Source: JADCRZ01 sp037718865 (GTDB lineage: Bacteria; Bacteroidota; Bacteroidia; Chitinophagales; Chitinophagaceae). From it: a stretch of DNA of 64,000 bases. A program made the translations under genes and the position numbers. Below the pieces are notes generated by a model. It searched no databases, was not told where the DNA came from, and saw only the letters and a list, made by a program, of their open reading frames with translations. The stretch is taken from contig JBBJMP010000007.1 of NCBI GenBank assembly GCA_037718865.1, forward strand, positions 186,001 to 250,000, in the 5' to 3' direction. Shown in pieces: positions 35,803 to 45,762 of this stretch (its first letter is position 1; each line of letters opens with the position of its first letter).

Positions 35803-36927
35803 ATGAGAAGTATAACATTATTAGTTAGTGCCATTTTATCTTTAATAGCAGCCTGCTCTTCCAAAAAAGAGCCGGCAAAAGACACGCAGGCTGCGCGGCG
35901 CAATATGCCCTCGATCGTAGAAGGTTATGTGTTAAAAACCAGCGTTTTAAGTAACAATATAGAAGTGCCGGGTAACCTGTTGCCTTTTGAATCCACCGAA
36001 CTTCACCCCGAAGTATCGGGACGGGTTGTTCTGCTAAATGTAAAAGAAGGCAGTTATGTAAAAAAAGGAACCTTACTGGTTAAGCTGTTTGACGGCGACC
36101 TGCAGGCCCAGCTAAAAAAGTTGCAGGTGCAATTATCCATTTCAGAAAAGACCGTTCAACGGCAGGGTGAACTAATCAAGATCAGTGGCATAAGCCAGCA
36201 GGAATACGATCTGAGCGGGCTGGATGTGAATAATATCAAAGCAGACATCGATGTAATAAGAACGGACATCCGTAAAACAGAAATCAGGGCTCCGTTCGAT
36301 GGCAAGTTGGGTCTGAGGACAATAAGTCTTGGTGCCTACATAACACCAGTGACGATAGTAACCACCATTCAACAGGTAAGCCAGCTTAAATTGGAGTTTA
36401 CCGTCCCTGAAAAATATACCAGCAATATCTCCACGGGCCAATCCGTAAGTTTTACCACTGAGGGAAACAATAACCGGTTTTCGGCAAAGATCATTGCCAC
36501 TGAAGCAACAGTTACTGAAGATAACAGGAGCCTGCGCATACGGGCTGCGGTAACCGGAAAAGACAAGAACCTGATTCCAGGTGCCTTTGCAAAAGTAATA
36601 CTTGACTTCGGAAAGGATAATAATGCATTGCTTATTCCTTCCCAAGCCATAATACCAGGCGCTAGAAATAAACAGGTCATTCGATACAAGGGAGGGATGG
36701 CGAGGTTTGCAGTGGTGGGAACCGGAATCAGGGATTCTTCGATGGTGCAGATTACCAGTGGCTTGGAGGCAGGAGATACAATTGTAATAACAGGAATACT
36801 GGCGGTAAAGCCCGATACAAAAATCACCCTTTCTAAGTTGTCCAATGACGAAAAAAAACAGATCTCGGATAATACGACACTTCCTGATACGGTGAAGAAT
36901 GTTAATACTGCCAGGTCAGTTCAATAA
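35803..36927 (+). CDS. RND efflux membrane fusion (periplasmic adaptor) lipoprotein
   Basis: Adaptor that links the inner-membrane RND pump to the outer-membrane channel. A lipoprotein signal ends LIAACSSKK (Cys about residue 18), so it is anchored by lipid. The biotinyl-lipoyl half-motif VSGRVVLLNVKEGSYVKKGTLLVKL is followed by an alpha-helical hairpin, a second lipoyl half (IRAPFDGKLGLRTISLGAY), a beta barrel and the membrane-proximal domain. At 374 residues this is the typical length. It begins the three-gene operon with the pump (163 bases on) and the TolC-like channel. Confidence 0.93.
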   Translation: MRSITLLVSAILSLIAACSSKKEPAKDTQAARRNMPSIVEGYVLKTSVLSNNIEVPGNLLPFESTELHPEVSGRVVLLNVKEGSYVKKGTLLVKLFDGDLQAQLKKLQVQLSISEKTVQRQGELIKISGISQQEYDLSGLDVNNIKADIDVIRTDIRKTEIRAPFDGKLGLRTISLGAYITPVTIVTTIQQVSQLKLEFTVPEKYTSNISTGQSVSFTTEGNNNRFSAKIIATEATVTEDNRSLRIRAAVTGKDKNLIPGAFAKVILDFGKDNNALLIPSQAIIPGARNKQVIRYKGGMARFAVVGTGIRDSSMVQITSGLEAGDTIVITGILAVKPDTKITLSKLSNDEKKQISDNTTLPDTVKNVNTARSVQ

Positions 36928-37090
36928 ACAATGAAATATGTACCAGGCTGATCCGTCTAAATTAAATGTGAAGTCACCGGAAGAAATCAGATTAGTTAAC
37001 GTCAAATGGTTCGATCGGTCGTCCGGTATCAACAAGCCGCGAAGCTTTTGACCAGTCTTATTCCCGTTTTAGCAGTTTACCTGATAATTT

Positions 37091-40000
37091 ATGAATATTT
37101 CAGAACTAAGTTTACGAAGACCCGTTTTAGCCATAGTACTGAATATTGTGATCGTAGTGTTCGGTGTGATCGGATTTAAATTTTTAGGAATACGTGATTA
37201 CCCGGCGATAGATCCTCCCAATGTTAATGTAAGAACCTCTTATGCAGGGGCAAATGCTGATATTATCGAATCACAGGTCACAGAGCCACTTGAGAAATCC
37301 ATTAACGGAATTGCGGGCATCAAGAACATCACCTCTTCCAGTAGCCAGGGCAGCAGTAATATCAATGTAGAATTTGACCTTGGCGTCGACCTGGAAGCTG
37401 CCGCAAACGATGTACGCGATAAAGTGTCCCAGGCTATACGCAGTCTACCTCAAGACCTGGATGCCCCGCCAGTAATATCCAAAGCTGATGCTAGTTCAGA
37501 CCCCATCATTTCTATGACGGTCCAGAGCAATACACGCAACCAGCTGGAAATTAGCGAATATGCAAATAATGTTTTGGTAGAGCGATTACAGACGATCCCG
37601 GGCGTCACCAGTATCAGGATCTGGGGAGAAAAGAAATATGCTATGCGGGTGCTTTTTGATCCGTTTAAGCTGAGCGCTTATGGTTTAACACCTTCTGACG
37701 TTCAATCGGCTTTGCTTCGCGAAAACGTCGAGCTTCCTTCAGGCAAGATCACCGGTAATGCCACCGAACTATCTGTGAGGACATTCGGGCGCGTAAATAC
37801 GGAAGAGGAATTCAATAATATAATTGTCAAAAATATAAATGGTTCGGACGTCCTGTTAAAGAATATTGGTGAAGCCGTTTTGGGGCCGGAAAATGAAGAA
37901 ACCATGTTAAAGGATAGGCAGATTCCGATGATTGGTCTTGCCATAACCCCTCAGCCCGGGTCCAACTATGTTGCCATATCAAACGAGTTTTATAAACGGA
38001 TGGAACGGATTAAAGAGGAAGTTCCCAAAGATATTAAATTGGATATTGCGATGGACCAGACCAGATTCATCAAAAGCTCCATCTCGGAAGTAGAGGAAAC
38101 ACTGATTATTGCCTTTGTACTGGTAGTTATTATCATTTACCTGTTTTTCCGGGACTGGCTTATTGCCGTTCGCCCATTGATTGATATCCCTGTTTCCCTC
38201 ATCGGCGCTTTCTTTATTATGTACCTGTGTGGATTTACCATTAACGTGTTAACCTTACTCGCCATCGTTTTGTCTACTGGCCTTGTTGTGGATGATGGTA
38301 TTGTCGTAACCGAAAACATTTATAAAAAAATGGAGCAGGGAATGGACAAATGGCAGGCGGCCAAGGAAGGATCAAAAGAAATATATTTTGCGGTTATTTC
38401 CACCTCCATCACGCTCGCCGTGGTCTTTCTACCCATTATTTTCCTGGAGGGATTTGTCGGAAGGTTGTTCCGTGAATTTGGTATCGTAGTGGCGGGTGCC
38501 GTGCTTATCTCGGCATTTGTTTCCTTAACGCTAACCCCGGTACTGAACGTCAAACTTACCCGCAAGGTTCAAAAGCACTCCTGGTTCTATAAAAAGACCG
38601 AGCCCTTTTTCGCGGGTATGGAAGATGGATATCATAAGCTTCTTTTAAAGTTTATGAAAATCCGGTGGATGGGCTTTGTGATCATAGCGCTTTGTATGGG
38701 AGTAATCGTGTGGATAGGCAGTCAGCTTCAATCCGAACTGGCCCCACTCGAAGACCGTAGCCAGTTTAACTTACAAGTGACCGCCCCGGAGGGAACTTCT
38801 TTTGATCATATGGACAAATATATTGACCAGCTCTCCGGACTTATTATGGATTCTGTTCCTGAAAGCATAATTGTTATGTCAGTGACCTCACCAGGTTTCA
38901 GCGGAACCGGTTCGGCAAACAGCGGGTTTGTGCGGGTATCTTTGGTAAACCCCGGTGAACGCTCGCGCACACAGCAGGAAATAGTTGACATGGTCAGTCG
39001 TAATATAGGCAAATACTCTGAAGGCCGGGCTTTCCCCAACCAGGAACAAACTATTTCGGTTAACCGCAGAGGTGGTTTGCCGGTGCAATTTGTAATCCAG
39101 AATAATGATTTTGAAAAAATCAGGGAAGTACTTCCTCAATTTCTCGATGCAGCAGGAAATAATCCCGTATTCCAAGGTGTTGACGCTGACCTTAAATTCA
39201 ATAAGCCTGAGCTCAGGATCAATATCGACCGCTTAAAAGCCAGTCAGTTGGGCATCAGCGTGGACGACATCTCAGAAACCCTTCAATTGGCATTAAGTAA
39301 CAGGCGTCTCGGATATTTTACCAAGGAAGGAAAACAATACCAGGTTCTGGGCCAGGTAGCGAGAAACAACCGGGATGATCCTACTGATTTAAAGGGTCTA
39401 TATGTTCGGAATGCAGCCGGCACTTCCATATCTCTTGATAATTTAGTAGACTTTGAGGAGGCCAATACTCCACCTTCTATTTATCACTTTAACCGGTATA
39501 AGTCCGCGACTATATCTGCCGGGCTCGCACCGGGCAAAACCATCGGGGACGGAGTAAAGGAAATGCAAAAGATTGCTGCCAATACGCTTGATGGCAGTTT
39601 TGCCACCTCACTGGCTGGTTCTTCACGTGATTTTGCAGAAAGCGCCAGCAACACCAGCTTTGCCTTATTGCTTGCGCTCGCCCTGATCTTCCTCATTCTG
39701 GCAGCACAGTTTGAAAGCTTTATAGATCCCTTTATCATCATGTTTACTGTTCCGCTGGCCATTGCAGGGGCGCTGCTGACTTTGTGGCTATTCGGACAGA
39801 CCCTAAACATTTTTTCCCAGATCGGCATGATAATGCTTATCGGACTGGTAACAAAAAACGGGATCCTGATAGTAGAATTTGCAAATCACCAACTTCTTGA
39901 AGGAATGAATAAAAGGGATGCAGCCGTATTCGCTGCAAAGGCAAGGCTTAGACCAATTTTAATGACCAGTCTGGCAATGGCTCTGGGAGCATTACCGCTT

Positions 40001-40180
40001 GCGTTGTCTATAGGGGCAGCATCGACAAGCCGGATGCCATTAGGTATCGTGATAGTCGGTGGCATAATATTCTCTTTGATTCTCACTTTGTTTGTAATTC
40101 CGGCTATGTATTCTTTCCTGTCTTCCAAAAAGACCAAAAGCCGACTGGATGAAACATTGACTGTAAAAGTAGACCCGTAA
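37091..40180 (+). CDS. RND (AcrB/HAE1-type) multidrug efflux permease
   Basis: Proton-driven inner-membrane pump with twelve transmembrane helices and two large periplasmic loops. It starts with the canonical MNISELSLRRPVLAIVLNIVIVVFGVIGF. The proton-relay Asp residues are in TGLVVDDGIVVTENI (TM4). Other signatures are RDYPAIDPP-type porter text, the funnel-like PQPGSNYVAI and the second-half LAAQFESFIDPFIIM and GLVTKNGILIVEFANH. At 1029 residues it is full length. It probably exports drugs, dyes or toxic metabolites, but the substrate range is not readable. The TolC-like gene follows 10 bases later. Confidence 0.96.
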   Translation: MNISELSLRRPVLAIVLNIVIVVFGVIGFKFLGIRDYPAIDPPNVNVRTSYAGANADIIESQVTEPLEKSINGIAGIKNITSSSSQGSSNINVEFDLGVDLEAAANDVRDKVSQAIRSLPQDLDAPPVISKADASSDPIISMTVQSNTRNQLEISEYANNVLVERLQTIPGVTSIRIWGEKKYAMRVLFDPFKLSAYGLTPSDVQSALLRENVELPSGKITGNATELSVRTFGRVNTEEEFNNIIVKNINGSDVLLKNIGEAVLGPENEETMLKDRQIPMIGLAITPQPGSNYVAISNEFYKRMERIKEEVPKDIKLDIAMDQTRFIKSSISEVEETLIIAFVLVVIIIYLFFRDWLIAVRPLIDIPVSLIGAFFIMYLCGFTINVLTLLAIVLSTGLVVDDGIVVTENIYKKMEQGMDKWQAAKEGSKEIYFAVISTSITLAVVFLPIIFLEGFVGRLFREFGIVVAGAVLISAFVSLTLTPVLNVKLTRKVQKHSWFYKKTEPFFAGMEDGYHKLLLKFMKIRWMGFVIIALCMGVIVWIGSQLQSELAPLEDRSQFNLQVTAPEGTSFDHMDKYIDQLSGLIMDSVPESIIVMSVTSPGFSGTGSANSGFVRVSLVNPGERSRTQQEIVDMVSRNIGKYSEGRAFPNQEQTISVNRRGGLPVQFVIQNNDFEKIREVLPQFLDAAGNNPVFQGVDADLKFNKPELRINIDRLKASQLGISVDDISETLQLALSNRRLGYFTKEGKQYQVLGQVARNNRDDPTDLKGLYVRNAAGTSISLDNLVDFEEANTPPSIYHFNRYKSATISAGLAPGKTIGDGVKEMQKIAANTLDGSFATSLAGSSRDFAESASNTSFALLLALALIFLILAAQFESFIDPFIIMFTVPLAIAGALLTLWLFGQTLNIFSQIGMIMLIGLVTKNGILIVEFANHQLLEGMNKRDAAVFAAKARLRPILMTSLAMALGALPLALSIGAASTSRMPLGIVIVGGIIFSLILTLFVIPAMYSFLSSKKTKSRLDETLTVKVDP

Positions 40181-40190
40181 AAATTATTTC

Positions 40191-41510
40191 ATGAGATTTG
40201 TTTGTAAGCAGGTTTGGATATTTTTTTTCTTCTGTTTCCACTTCACTAAAGCCCAGGAAATTTTTACTGTTCAGGATGCTATTGACTCAGCCCTAAAAAG
40301 AAACTACGATATTGAATTGGTACGGTTAGACTCAACTGCTTATGCCATTGATTATGCTTATGCCAATGCAGCTTTCTTACCGGCCTTAAGCGGAAGCGCA
40401 TCACGCGCCTGGAATTCAAATAATCAGGAGCAAAGGCTGTCAGATGGCACCAAACGCGAAAGGGATGGTATCAAATCAAATAACCTAATTGGCTCTATAA
40501 ACCTGAATTGGCGGCTGTTTGACGGCATGCGAATGTTTATCACCAGGAAAAAGCTCGCCGAATTTCAACGTTTAGGCGAATTCGCCGTTAAAGATCAGGT
40601 CGTTACCACGGTGGCAGGTGTTATCAATAATTACTACGATATAGTAAGGCAGAAACAACAGCTTAAAGCGATTGAAGAACTAATGTCAATCAATGATGAA
40701 CGCGTTACACTGGCAGATAGAAAATTTAGTGTTGGTTTAGGTGCAAAACCGGAATTGTTGCAGGCAAAGGTCGACCTGAACGCGCAACGTGCCGCACAAT
40801 TAACACAGCAAACCCTGATCGCCCAGTTGAAGGAACAATTAAACCAGTTGATTGGACTACCAATAACGCGGTCGTACGAGGTTTCTGACACCATCCCGGT
40901 AAACACGAATTTGCAACTGGGACTCCTTCGCAACGATATAGAGCTTACAAACCCCTCCTTGTTGCTTGCCAAGAAAAACATTGACATTTCAACACTTTCA
41001 CTGCAAGAAACCAGGGCCGACCTTCTTCCTGTGCTCTCTTTCAACTCCGCCTATAACTTCAGCCGGACAAACAACGAAGTTGTTATTAATACATTCACTC
41101 CACTGTTTAACCTGAACAGGGGTTTGAATTATGGATTCAGTGTATCTGTTCCCATTTTTAACGGCTTTAATACCAGGCGATTGATCAGGCAGGCGGGTCT
41201 TGATATTAGGTTGCAGGAAGTAGTGTATGCTAATCAGTTATCCCAGATCGACGTTACCCTTAATAATTCGTTCAAAGATTATGAATTATACAAGAAACTG
41301 TTGGTCCTTGAAGAAGATAACATCCTGCTGGCTAAAGAAAACGTAAATATCGCCCTTGAGCGCTTCAGGTTGGGTGTTTCCACCAATCTGGAATTAAGGG
41401 AAGCCCAGATCAGCCTGGAACAAGGCTACAATCGTTTAATAGCTGCCCGTTATAACACCAAAGTTGCTGAAACGGAACTATTACGCCTTCAGGGACACAT
41501 CGTGAGATAG
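40191..41510 (+). CDS. TolC-family outer-membrane efflux channel
   Basis: Outer-membrane exit duct for the RND pump. A signal peptide covers residues about 1-22 (FHFTKAQE). The rest shows two repeats of long amphipathic coiled-coil helices and short barrel strands; EIFTVQDAIDSALKRNYDIE is the usual TolC start and YANAAFLPALSGSASRAW the first strand region. The second half repeats this as LLLAKKNIDIS and ETRADLLPVLSFNSAYNF. Length 439 is typical. It closes the operon, 88 bases before purE. Confidence 0.92.
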   Translation: MRFVCKQVWIFFFFCFHFTKAQEIFTVQDAIDSALKRNYDIELVRLDSTAYAIDYAYANAAFLPALSGSASRAWNSNNQEQRLSDGTKRERDGIKSNNLIGSINLNWRLFDGMRMFITRKKLAEFQRLGEFAVKDQVVTTVAGVINNYYDIVRQKQQLKAIEELMSINDERVTLADRKFSVGLGAKPELLQAKVDLNAQRAAQLTQQTLIAQLKEQLNQLIGLPITRSYEVSDTIPVNTNLQLGLLRNDIELTNPSLLLAKKNIDISTLSLQETRADLLPVLSFNSAYNFSRTNNEVVINTFTPLFNLNRGLNYGFSVSVPIFNGFNTRRLIRQAGLDIRLQEVVYANQLSQIDVTLNNSFKDYELYKKLLVLEEDNILLAKENVNIALERFRLGVSTNLELREAQISLEQGYNRLIAARYNTKVAETELLRLQGHIVR

Positions 41511-41598
41511 GCAAATAGATACATTCACATTTAATGCTCCGCCGGTTTTTCGCTCGTTTGTTATTTTTATCTTTTCTTTGCTCCTCAACCGTTTAATA

Positions 41599-42114
41599 AT
41601 GAATCCCCTTGTTGGCATTATTATGGGCAGTGACAGTGATCTGCATATCATGCAGGCCGCTGCTGATGTTTTAAAGGGATTTGATATAACCTTCGAGTTA
41701 ACGGTTGTATCAGCCCACAGGACCCCGCAGCGCATGATCGAGTACGCACAGAAGGCAAAAGAAAGAGGATTGCACGTTATTATTGCCGGGGCAGGAGGCG
41801 CAGCTCATCTACCGGGAATGATAGCTTCTGTCACAAGCCTTCCCGTTATCGGTGTCCCGATAAAGTCTCTAAATTCAATCGATGGATGGGACTCGGTGTT
41901 ATCCATGTTACAAATGCCAAATGGTATTCCGGTAGCCACCGTTGCACTGAATGGCGCTAAAAATGCAGGAATACTGGCAGCAAGCATTATTGGTTCTTTT
42001 GATGAATCAACAAGCCTGAAAATTATCGAATACAAAAGGAATTTGGAAACGGAAGTGCTGGAAAAAGTAAAGAAATTAAAAGAGGATGGATGGCGGAACA
42101 ATTTTGACAACTAA
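41599..42114 (+). CDS. purE: N5-carboxyaminoimidazole ribonucleotide mutase
   Basis: Converts N5-CAIR to CAIR in purine synthesis, directly after PurK. The class I signatures GIIMGSDSDLHIM and VVSAHRTPQRM are present, as is the active-site AGAGGAAHLPGM. A TTG seven codons upstream also opens the frame, but the ATG at 41599 gives the standard start MNPLVGIIMGSDSD and the usual length of 171 residues. It probably reads through from the efflux operon or has a short promoter of its own, since it lies only 88 bases after the TolC-like stop. The next gene begins 8 bases later. Confidence 0.95.
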   Translation: MNPLVGIIMGSDSDLHIMQAAADVLKGFDITFELTVVSAHRTPQRMIEYAQKAKERGLHVIIAGAGGAAHLPGMIASVTSLPVIGVPIKSLNSIDGWDSVLSMLQMPNGIPVATVALNGAKNAGILAASIIGSFDESTSLKIIEYKRNLETEVLEKVKKLKEDGWRNNFDN

Positions 42115-42122
42115 TACCCCAT

Positions 42123-43004
42123 ATGAACATTAAATTATTAGATTTTAAGATTCTCAAAGATTTTCCTTCAGGTTCAGGTATTGAATTTTTTGATGATCTG
42201 CTTTATGTGGTGGGTGACGATGCGAAGGATATATTGGTAATGAATAAGAGATGGAAGAAGAAAGGGGTCATCAACCTGTTTCCTGCCGACAACAATTACA
42301 GGATCCCTAAAAGCATGAAAGCTGATTTTGAAGCAACCGCCATTATCCAGATCAATAAAAATCCTTTCCTGCTGATCCTGGGCTCCGGTTCCATAGAAGC
42401 TACCCGCAATAAAGGACTGATTGTTGATCTTACATCGAGATTGTCGGAAGAGATAGACCTTTCCGTATTTTACACCCGCCTCAAACAATCCGGTTTAAAA
42501 GAGTTGAACATAGAAGCAGCGGCTGTCATGAATGACAAAATAATACTATGCAACAGGGGTAATAAATTAAGTCAGGATAACCGCATTATTATAACATCTA
42601 GTGATTTTTGGAAAAAACAGCATGACGCTGAGATCATATTTGTAAAAATTGAATGGGAGAAGACACCGGAAAATTTTATGGCTCTGTCAGGACTAGCCTA
42701 TTCATACAAAAACGATTGGCTGATCATAACGGCTTCAACCGAAGAGACAAAAAACGCCATTGATGACGGTTTGATCGGAGACAGTTACCTGGGAATTATT
42801 GAGAATGCCTCTCGAAAGATCGGAAGAAAGAGGATCAAGTTAAATACTGCCATGAATCTTACCCAGGTAGATAAGCTGTTCAAAGGGCATAAGATAGAAT
42901 CGGTTTGTATGCAGGCAGATAATGAAAGAAAACTTAAACTGCACCTGGTAGCCGACAATGACAATGGTGAAAGTTCCTTGTTTAAGATCAGGCTAAGCGA
43001 GTGA
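42123..43004 (+). CDS. DUF6929-like protein of unknown function
   Basis: A 293-residue protein with a beta-propeller-like repeat of short strands: FDDLLYVVGDDAKDILVMN at the start, then FLLILGSGSIEATRNKGLIVDL, and GLAYSYKNDWLIITAST. No signal peptide is seen, so it appears cytoplasmic. I associate it with the DUF6929 family of Bacteroidota but know no function. It starts 8 bases after purE and likely shares its transcript. Purine context alone does not define a role. Confidence 0.7.
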   Translation: MNIKLLDFKILKDFPSGSGIEFFDDLLYVVGDDAKDILVMNKRWKKKGVINLFPADNNYRIPKSMKADFEATAIIQINKNPFLLILGSGSIEATRNKGLIVDLTSRLSEEIDLSVFYTRLKQSGLKELNIEAAAVMNDKIILCNRGNKLSQDNRIIITSSDFWKKQHDAEIIFVKIEWEKTPENFMALSGLAYSYKNDWLIITASTEETKNAIDDGLIGDSYLGIIENASRKIGRKRIKLNTAMNLTQVDKLFKGHKIESVCMQADNERKLKLHLVADNDNGESSLFKIRLSE

Positions 43005-43215
43005 TCGCTCCCACTCACACCTCTTCCAACACTCGCCCGCTGGTGTTTTCAATGTGCGCAGGCATTCTTTGTGAAACCTTCATGTTTCTTCCTTTGTGAC
43101 CTTTGTGGTTAACAGACAGGCAAACCACAAAGAAACACAAGTGGAAGACACAAAGTGCCACAAAGATTTTTGCCCGTGGTTGGTGGGTGGGTTTACCCTT
43201 TCCCGAATGACACTC
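43005..43215. repeat. Intergenic repeat segment flanked by an 18-base direct repeat
   Basis: TCACACCTCTTCCAACAC occurs at 43015-43032 and again at 43216-43233. The second copy is the 3' end of the bshC gene, including its stop codon. Between them are CACAAAG-rich inverted repeats (CTTTGTGGTT at 43101-43110 against AACCACAAAG at 43123-43132). The arrangement looks like an inserted or duplicated segment of about 200 bases that copied the bshC end. Both neighbouring genes converge here. Confidence 0.55.
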
Positions 43216-44820
43216 TCACACCTCTTCCAACACCACAAACTTCTGCTCCAAGGCCGGTGAATGCTCATAAAGCATTCTGATAAAGTCCTTACCGTACTGT
43301 GCATAATAGGGCATAAAATTGTCTATTCGTTCCTGCAAGCCGTTACGCGGAAATAATTTATTTTTTATGTTATGAATTTGCCGTTGCTGATCGTCATATT
43401 TTCTTTTCTCCGCTCTGACCATTTTTTTCTCCAGGTTGTTTAACTGCTTTTTTGCCCCGGTCTTCAACGCTTCTACATGTTGTTGTAATGTAATGTCTGC
43501 GTTACCGGCCACTTGTTTTACCCGCAAAAACAAACCGTCAAGCTCCGTGATTTCGGTATCCAGGTCCAGTCTCACGCTAGAATTCCGGCGAACCAGTTCA
43601 TCGAGTAGCAGCCTTTCGTCTTTGAATAAATCAGGTATGGAAAACCCTAGTTTTTTTACCTTTTCTTTCCACTTCTTTTCTACAAATAAAAATGAATTAC
43701 GCAAGATCAATACGGGGAAGGGCACTGCGTACTGCGAAAATAATTCTTTCAGCTCCAGCCAATAGGCCATTTCACCTCCTCCCCCGATAAACGCTATGTT
43801 TGGTAGGATACTCTCCTGGAACAATCCCCGCAAGATAACATTCGGACTAAACCTTTCCGGATGATTGACTAACTCCTGCTGTAATTCATTATCAGAAAAC
43901 CGTATGTTCTCACCGACAACTTTCCAATCATTACCGTTTTTTATGATCCGTTCCCTCAAACCATCCTGAAGAAAAAAAAGATTAATATCCCTGGGATTAG
44001 CCTGGACCTTATAATGCTTTGATAACTTTTCAATGGTTTGTCCAACAACAGTAGAAGAGGTTTGATATAACAGGTCATCTTTAAACACAGGAATAAGCGA
44101 TTCCTTAAGGCTGGCATTGTCCGGTATTAAAACAACCAGTCCGTACTCTTCAAACAGTGCATGAATAAGTTTAAAAGTTGCTGTTTGAATATTAGTATCA
44201 GGTAAATAATATTGTTTTAGCAAGCTTATCATCTCGTTGCCGAAAGGGTAAACAGTAAGTTCCCCTGCAATCCTGTCGATGATATTTTCCAGGCCTTTGG
44301 TATTCATTCTCCCGACAGCACCTTTTTGATCCGTCTCCCAAACCAGTTTCTCGCCACTTAAAAAAAAATTTCCAAGTTCATCCAGGTCTGCATCTTCGCT
44401 ACCCATATAAAATAGCGGTACAAATGTATACCGTGGCAGTTGTTCCGCTAAATGATCCGCCAATTTGATAACGTGCAGAATCTTATAGATAAAGTATAGA
44501 TACCCGGTGAATATGTTGGGTTGATGAGCGGTTACGATGGTGAATGTATGTTCAAGGGCAAGGTCACTGATATTCTGCTGTACTTTTCCGGCTGAAGGCA
44601 TGCCTGCATATTGCCTCTGCAGCACGTCAACCAACAAACGGCGGTTGGTCGGGAAGTTTTTTCTTTTGTCAATAGAACGTTTAATTCCTTCTATGGATAC
44701 CGGGTGTTCAAAAAAAGGTTTTAATTGTGGTGAATTATTGAGATAGTCAAGGATGATGGACGAAAAATGACCAACCTGCTCGTAAGGCAATGAAGTAGAT
44801 ATACAATCCATATTGGGCAA
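43216..44820 (-). CDS. bshC: Bacillithiol biosynthesis cysteine-adding enzyme
   Basis: Adds cysteine to glucosaminyl-malate in the last step of bacillithiol synthesis. Signatures: the start LPYEQVGHFSSIILDYL, the Rossmann-like TIVTAHQPNIFTGYLYFIYK (residues about 93-112), the PLFYMGSEDADLDEL motif (conserved E-D-H-D-like loop), and a C-terminal coiled coil of about 100 residues (AEKRKYDDQQRQIHN). Length 534 is normal. The ATG at 44820 gives MPNMDCIS; an ATG three codons later also fits. The gene shows that this organism uses bacillithiol as a low-molecular-weight thiol, relevant to the DinB-superfamily proteins nearby. Confidence 0.93.
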   Translation of the reverse strand: MPNMDCISTSLPYEQVGHFSSIILDYLNNSPQLKPFFEHPVSIEGIKRSIDKRKNFPTNRRLLVDVLQRQYAGMPSAGKVQQNISDLALEHTFTIVTAHQPNIFTGYLYFIYKILHVIKLADHLAEQLPRYTFVPLFYMGSEDADLDELGNFFLSGEKLVWETDQKGAVGRMNTKGLENIIDRIAGELTVYPFGNEMISLLKQYYLPDTNIQTATFKLIHALFEEYGLVVLIPDNASLKESLIPVFKDDLLYQTSSTVVGQTIEKLSKHYKVQANPRDINLFFLQDGLRERIIKNGNDWKVVGENIRFSDNELQQELVNHPERFSPNVILRGLFQESILPNIAFIGGGGEMAYWLELKELFSQYAVPFPVLILRNSFLFVEKKWKEKVKKLGFSIPDLFKDERLLLDELVRRNSSVRLDLDTEITELDGLFLRVKQVAGNADITLQQHVEALKTGAKKQLNNLEKKMVRAEKRKYDDQQRQIHNIKNKLFPRNGLQERIDNFMPYYAQYGKDFIRMLYEHSPALEQKFVVLEEV

Positions 44821-44856
44821 TGATAATTATTAATTACGTTACTAATTAATAATATC

Positions 44857-45693
44857 TCATTTTACTTCGTAGGCAACCACCGAATTTTTCCAGAATGTGG
44901 GTACATACACAATCCGGTTTTTTGCATCGTACCCTATATCTGCTGAATTGATTTTCTGCTCTCGTGTATCAAGCAGTTTTTCTTTACTGCCATCTCCCTT
45001 CACATAGTAGATAACGCCTCCCCAGCACGACACAATGAATTCATTGCCTGTTACATTCTCAATGCCATCCGTTCCACCCTCCATACCTTCAACCATCTTG
45101 GTAAGACGCTTATCAGTTTCCATTTTATACATTGTACCCGCATCAAGCACATAAAAATTATCCCGGTGAGCCAGAACGCCATTAGGTCCTTTCAAACTCA
45201 TACTATCCAGTATGGTAGAAACCGTTCCCTTTTCAACACGGTGTACTTTCCTGGTGCGCGAGTCGGAAACATATACTACCCCTTTGTTGTCAACTGATAC
45301 ATCGTTTAAAAATTTTGCACCAATAACAGGTATACGCTTAGTGATCATCCCTGATTTTATGTCAATCACGGCAAGTTCTTCCAGGTCAGCAACATACAGA
45401 ATACCCTGGTAGATCCCCATGCCCTTCGGAGCATTCAGCCCGCTTATCCAGTCTACTTTTACGATCTTTCCATCAAGGCCAACCTTGCCAATTGAACCCT
45501 TACCATCTTTTTCACCGGGCTGACCATCTATATTTGCCACATATAAAACCTTATTGGTTTCGTCGAACAAAACCGATTCGGGAACCTTGAGCAGCGTATC
45601 TGTTTCCCATTTTTTTACCAATTGATGTTGCTGCGCATCCACCTTTGACATAACCAATGATACAATCAAAAAAGCCAAAGCATATTTTCTCAT
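44857..45693 (-). CDS. Secreted SMP-30/gluconolactonase-like beta-propeller protein
   Basis: Exported six-bladed propeller. A signal peptide covers about residues 1-21 (MSKVDAQ). The blades are marked by repeated VLYVANIDGQ, GILYVADLEELAVID, VVYVSDSRTRKVHRV and NFYVLDAGTMYKM units. The family includes lactonases and calcium-binding propellers; the metal ligands usually found in SMP-30 are not clearly all present, so enzyme activity is uncertain. It stands 36 bases upstream of the bshC start on the same strand and could be co-transcribed with it. Confidence 0.75.
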   Translation of the reverse strand: MRKYALAFLIVSLVMSKVDAQQHQLVKKWETDTLLKVPESVLFDETNKVLYVANIDGQPGEKDGKGSIGKVGLDGKIVKVDWISGLNAPKGMGIYQGILYVADLEELAVIDIKSGMITKRIPVIGAKFLNDVSVDNKGVVYVSDSRTRKVHRVEKGTVSTILDSMSLKGPNGVLAHRDNFYVLDAGTMYKMETDKRLTKMVEGMEGGTDGIENVTGNEFIVSCWGGVIYYVKGDGSKEKLLDTREQKINSADIGYDAKNRIVYVPTFWKNSVVAYEVK

Positions 45694-45762
45694 AATTTCT
45701 GAATTAGTAGTAAATGATAAAGTTAACTAAACATCATAATTAATATTCTAATGAAATGTTTG

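Noticed and set aside
36172..36845. Two long minus-strand frames (157 and 158 codons)
   Set aside because: Both are shadows of the RND adaptor gene.
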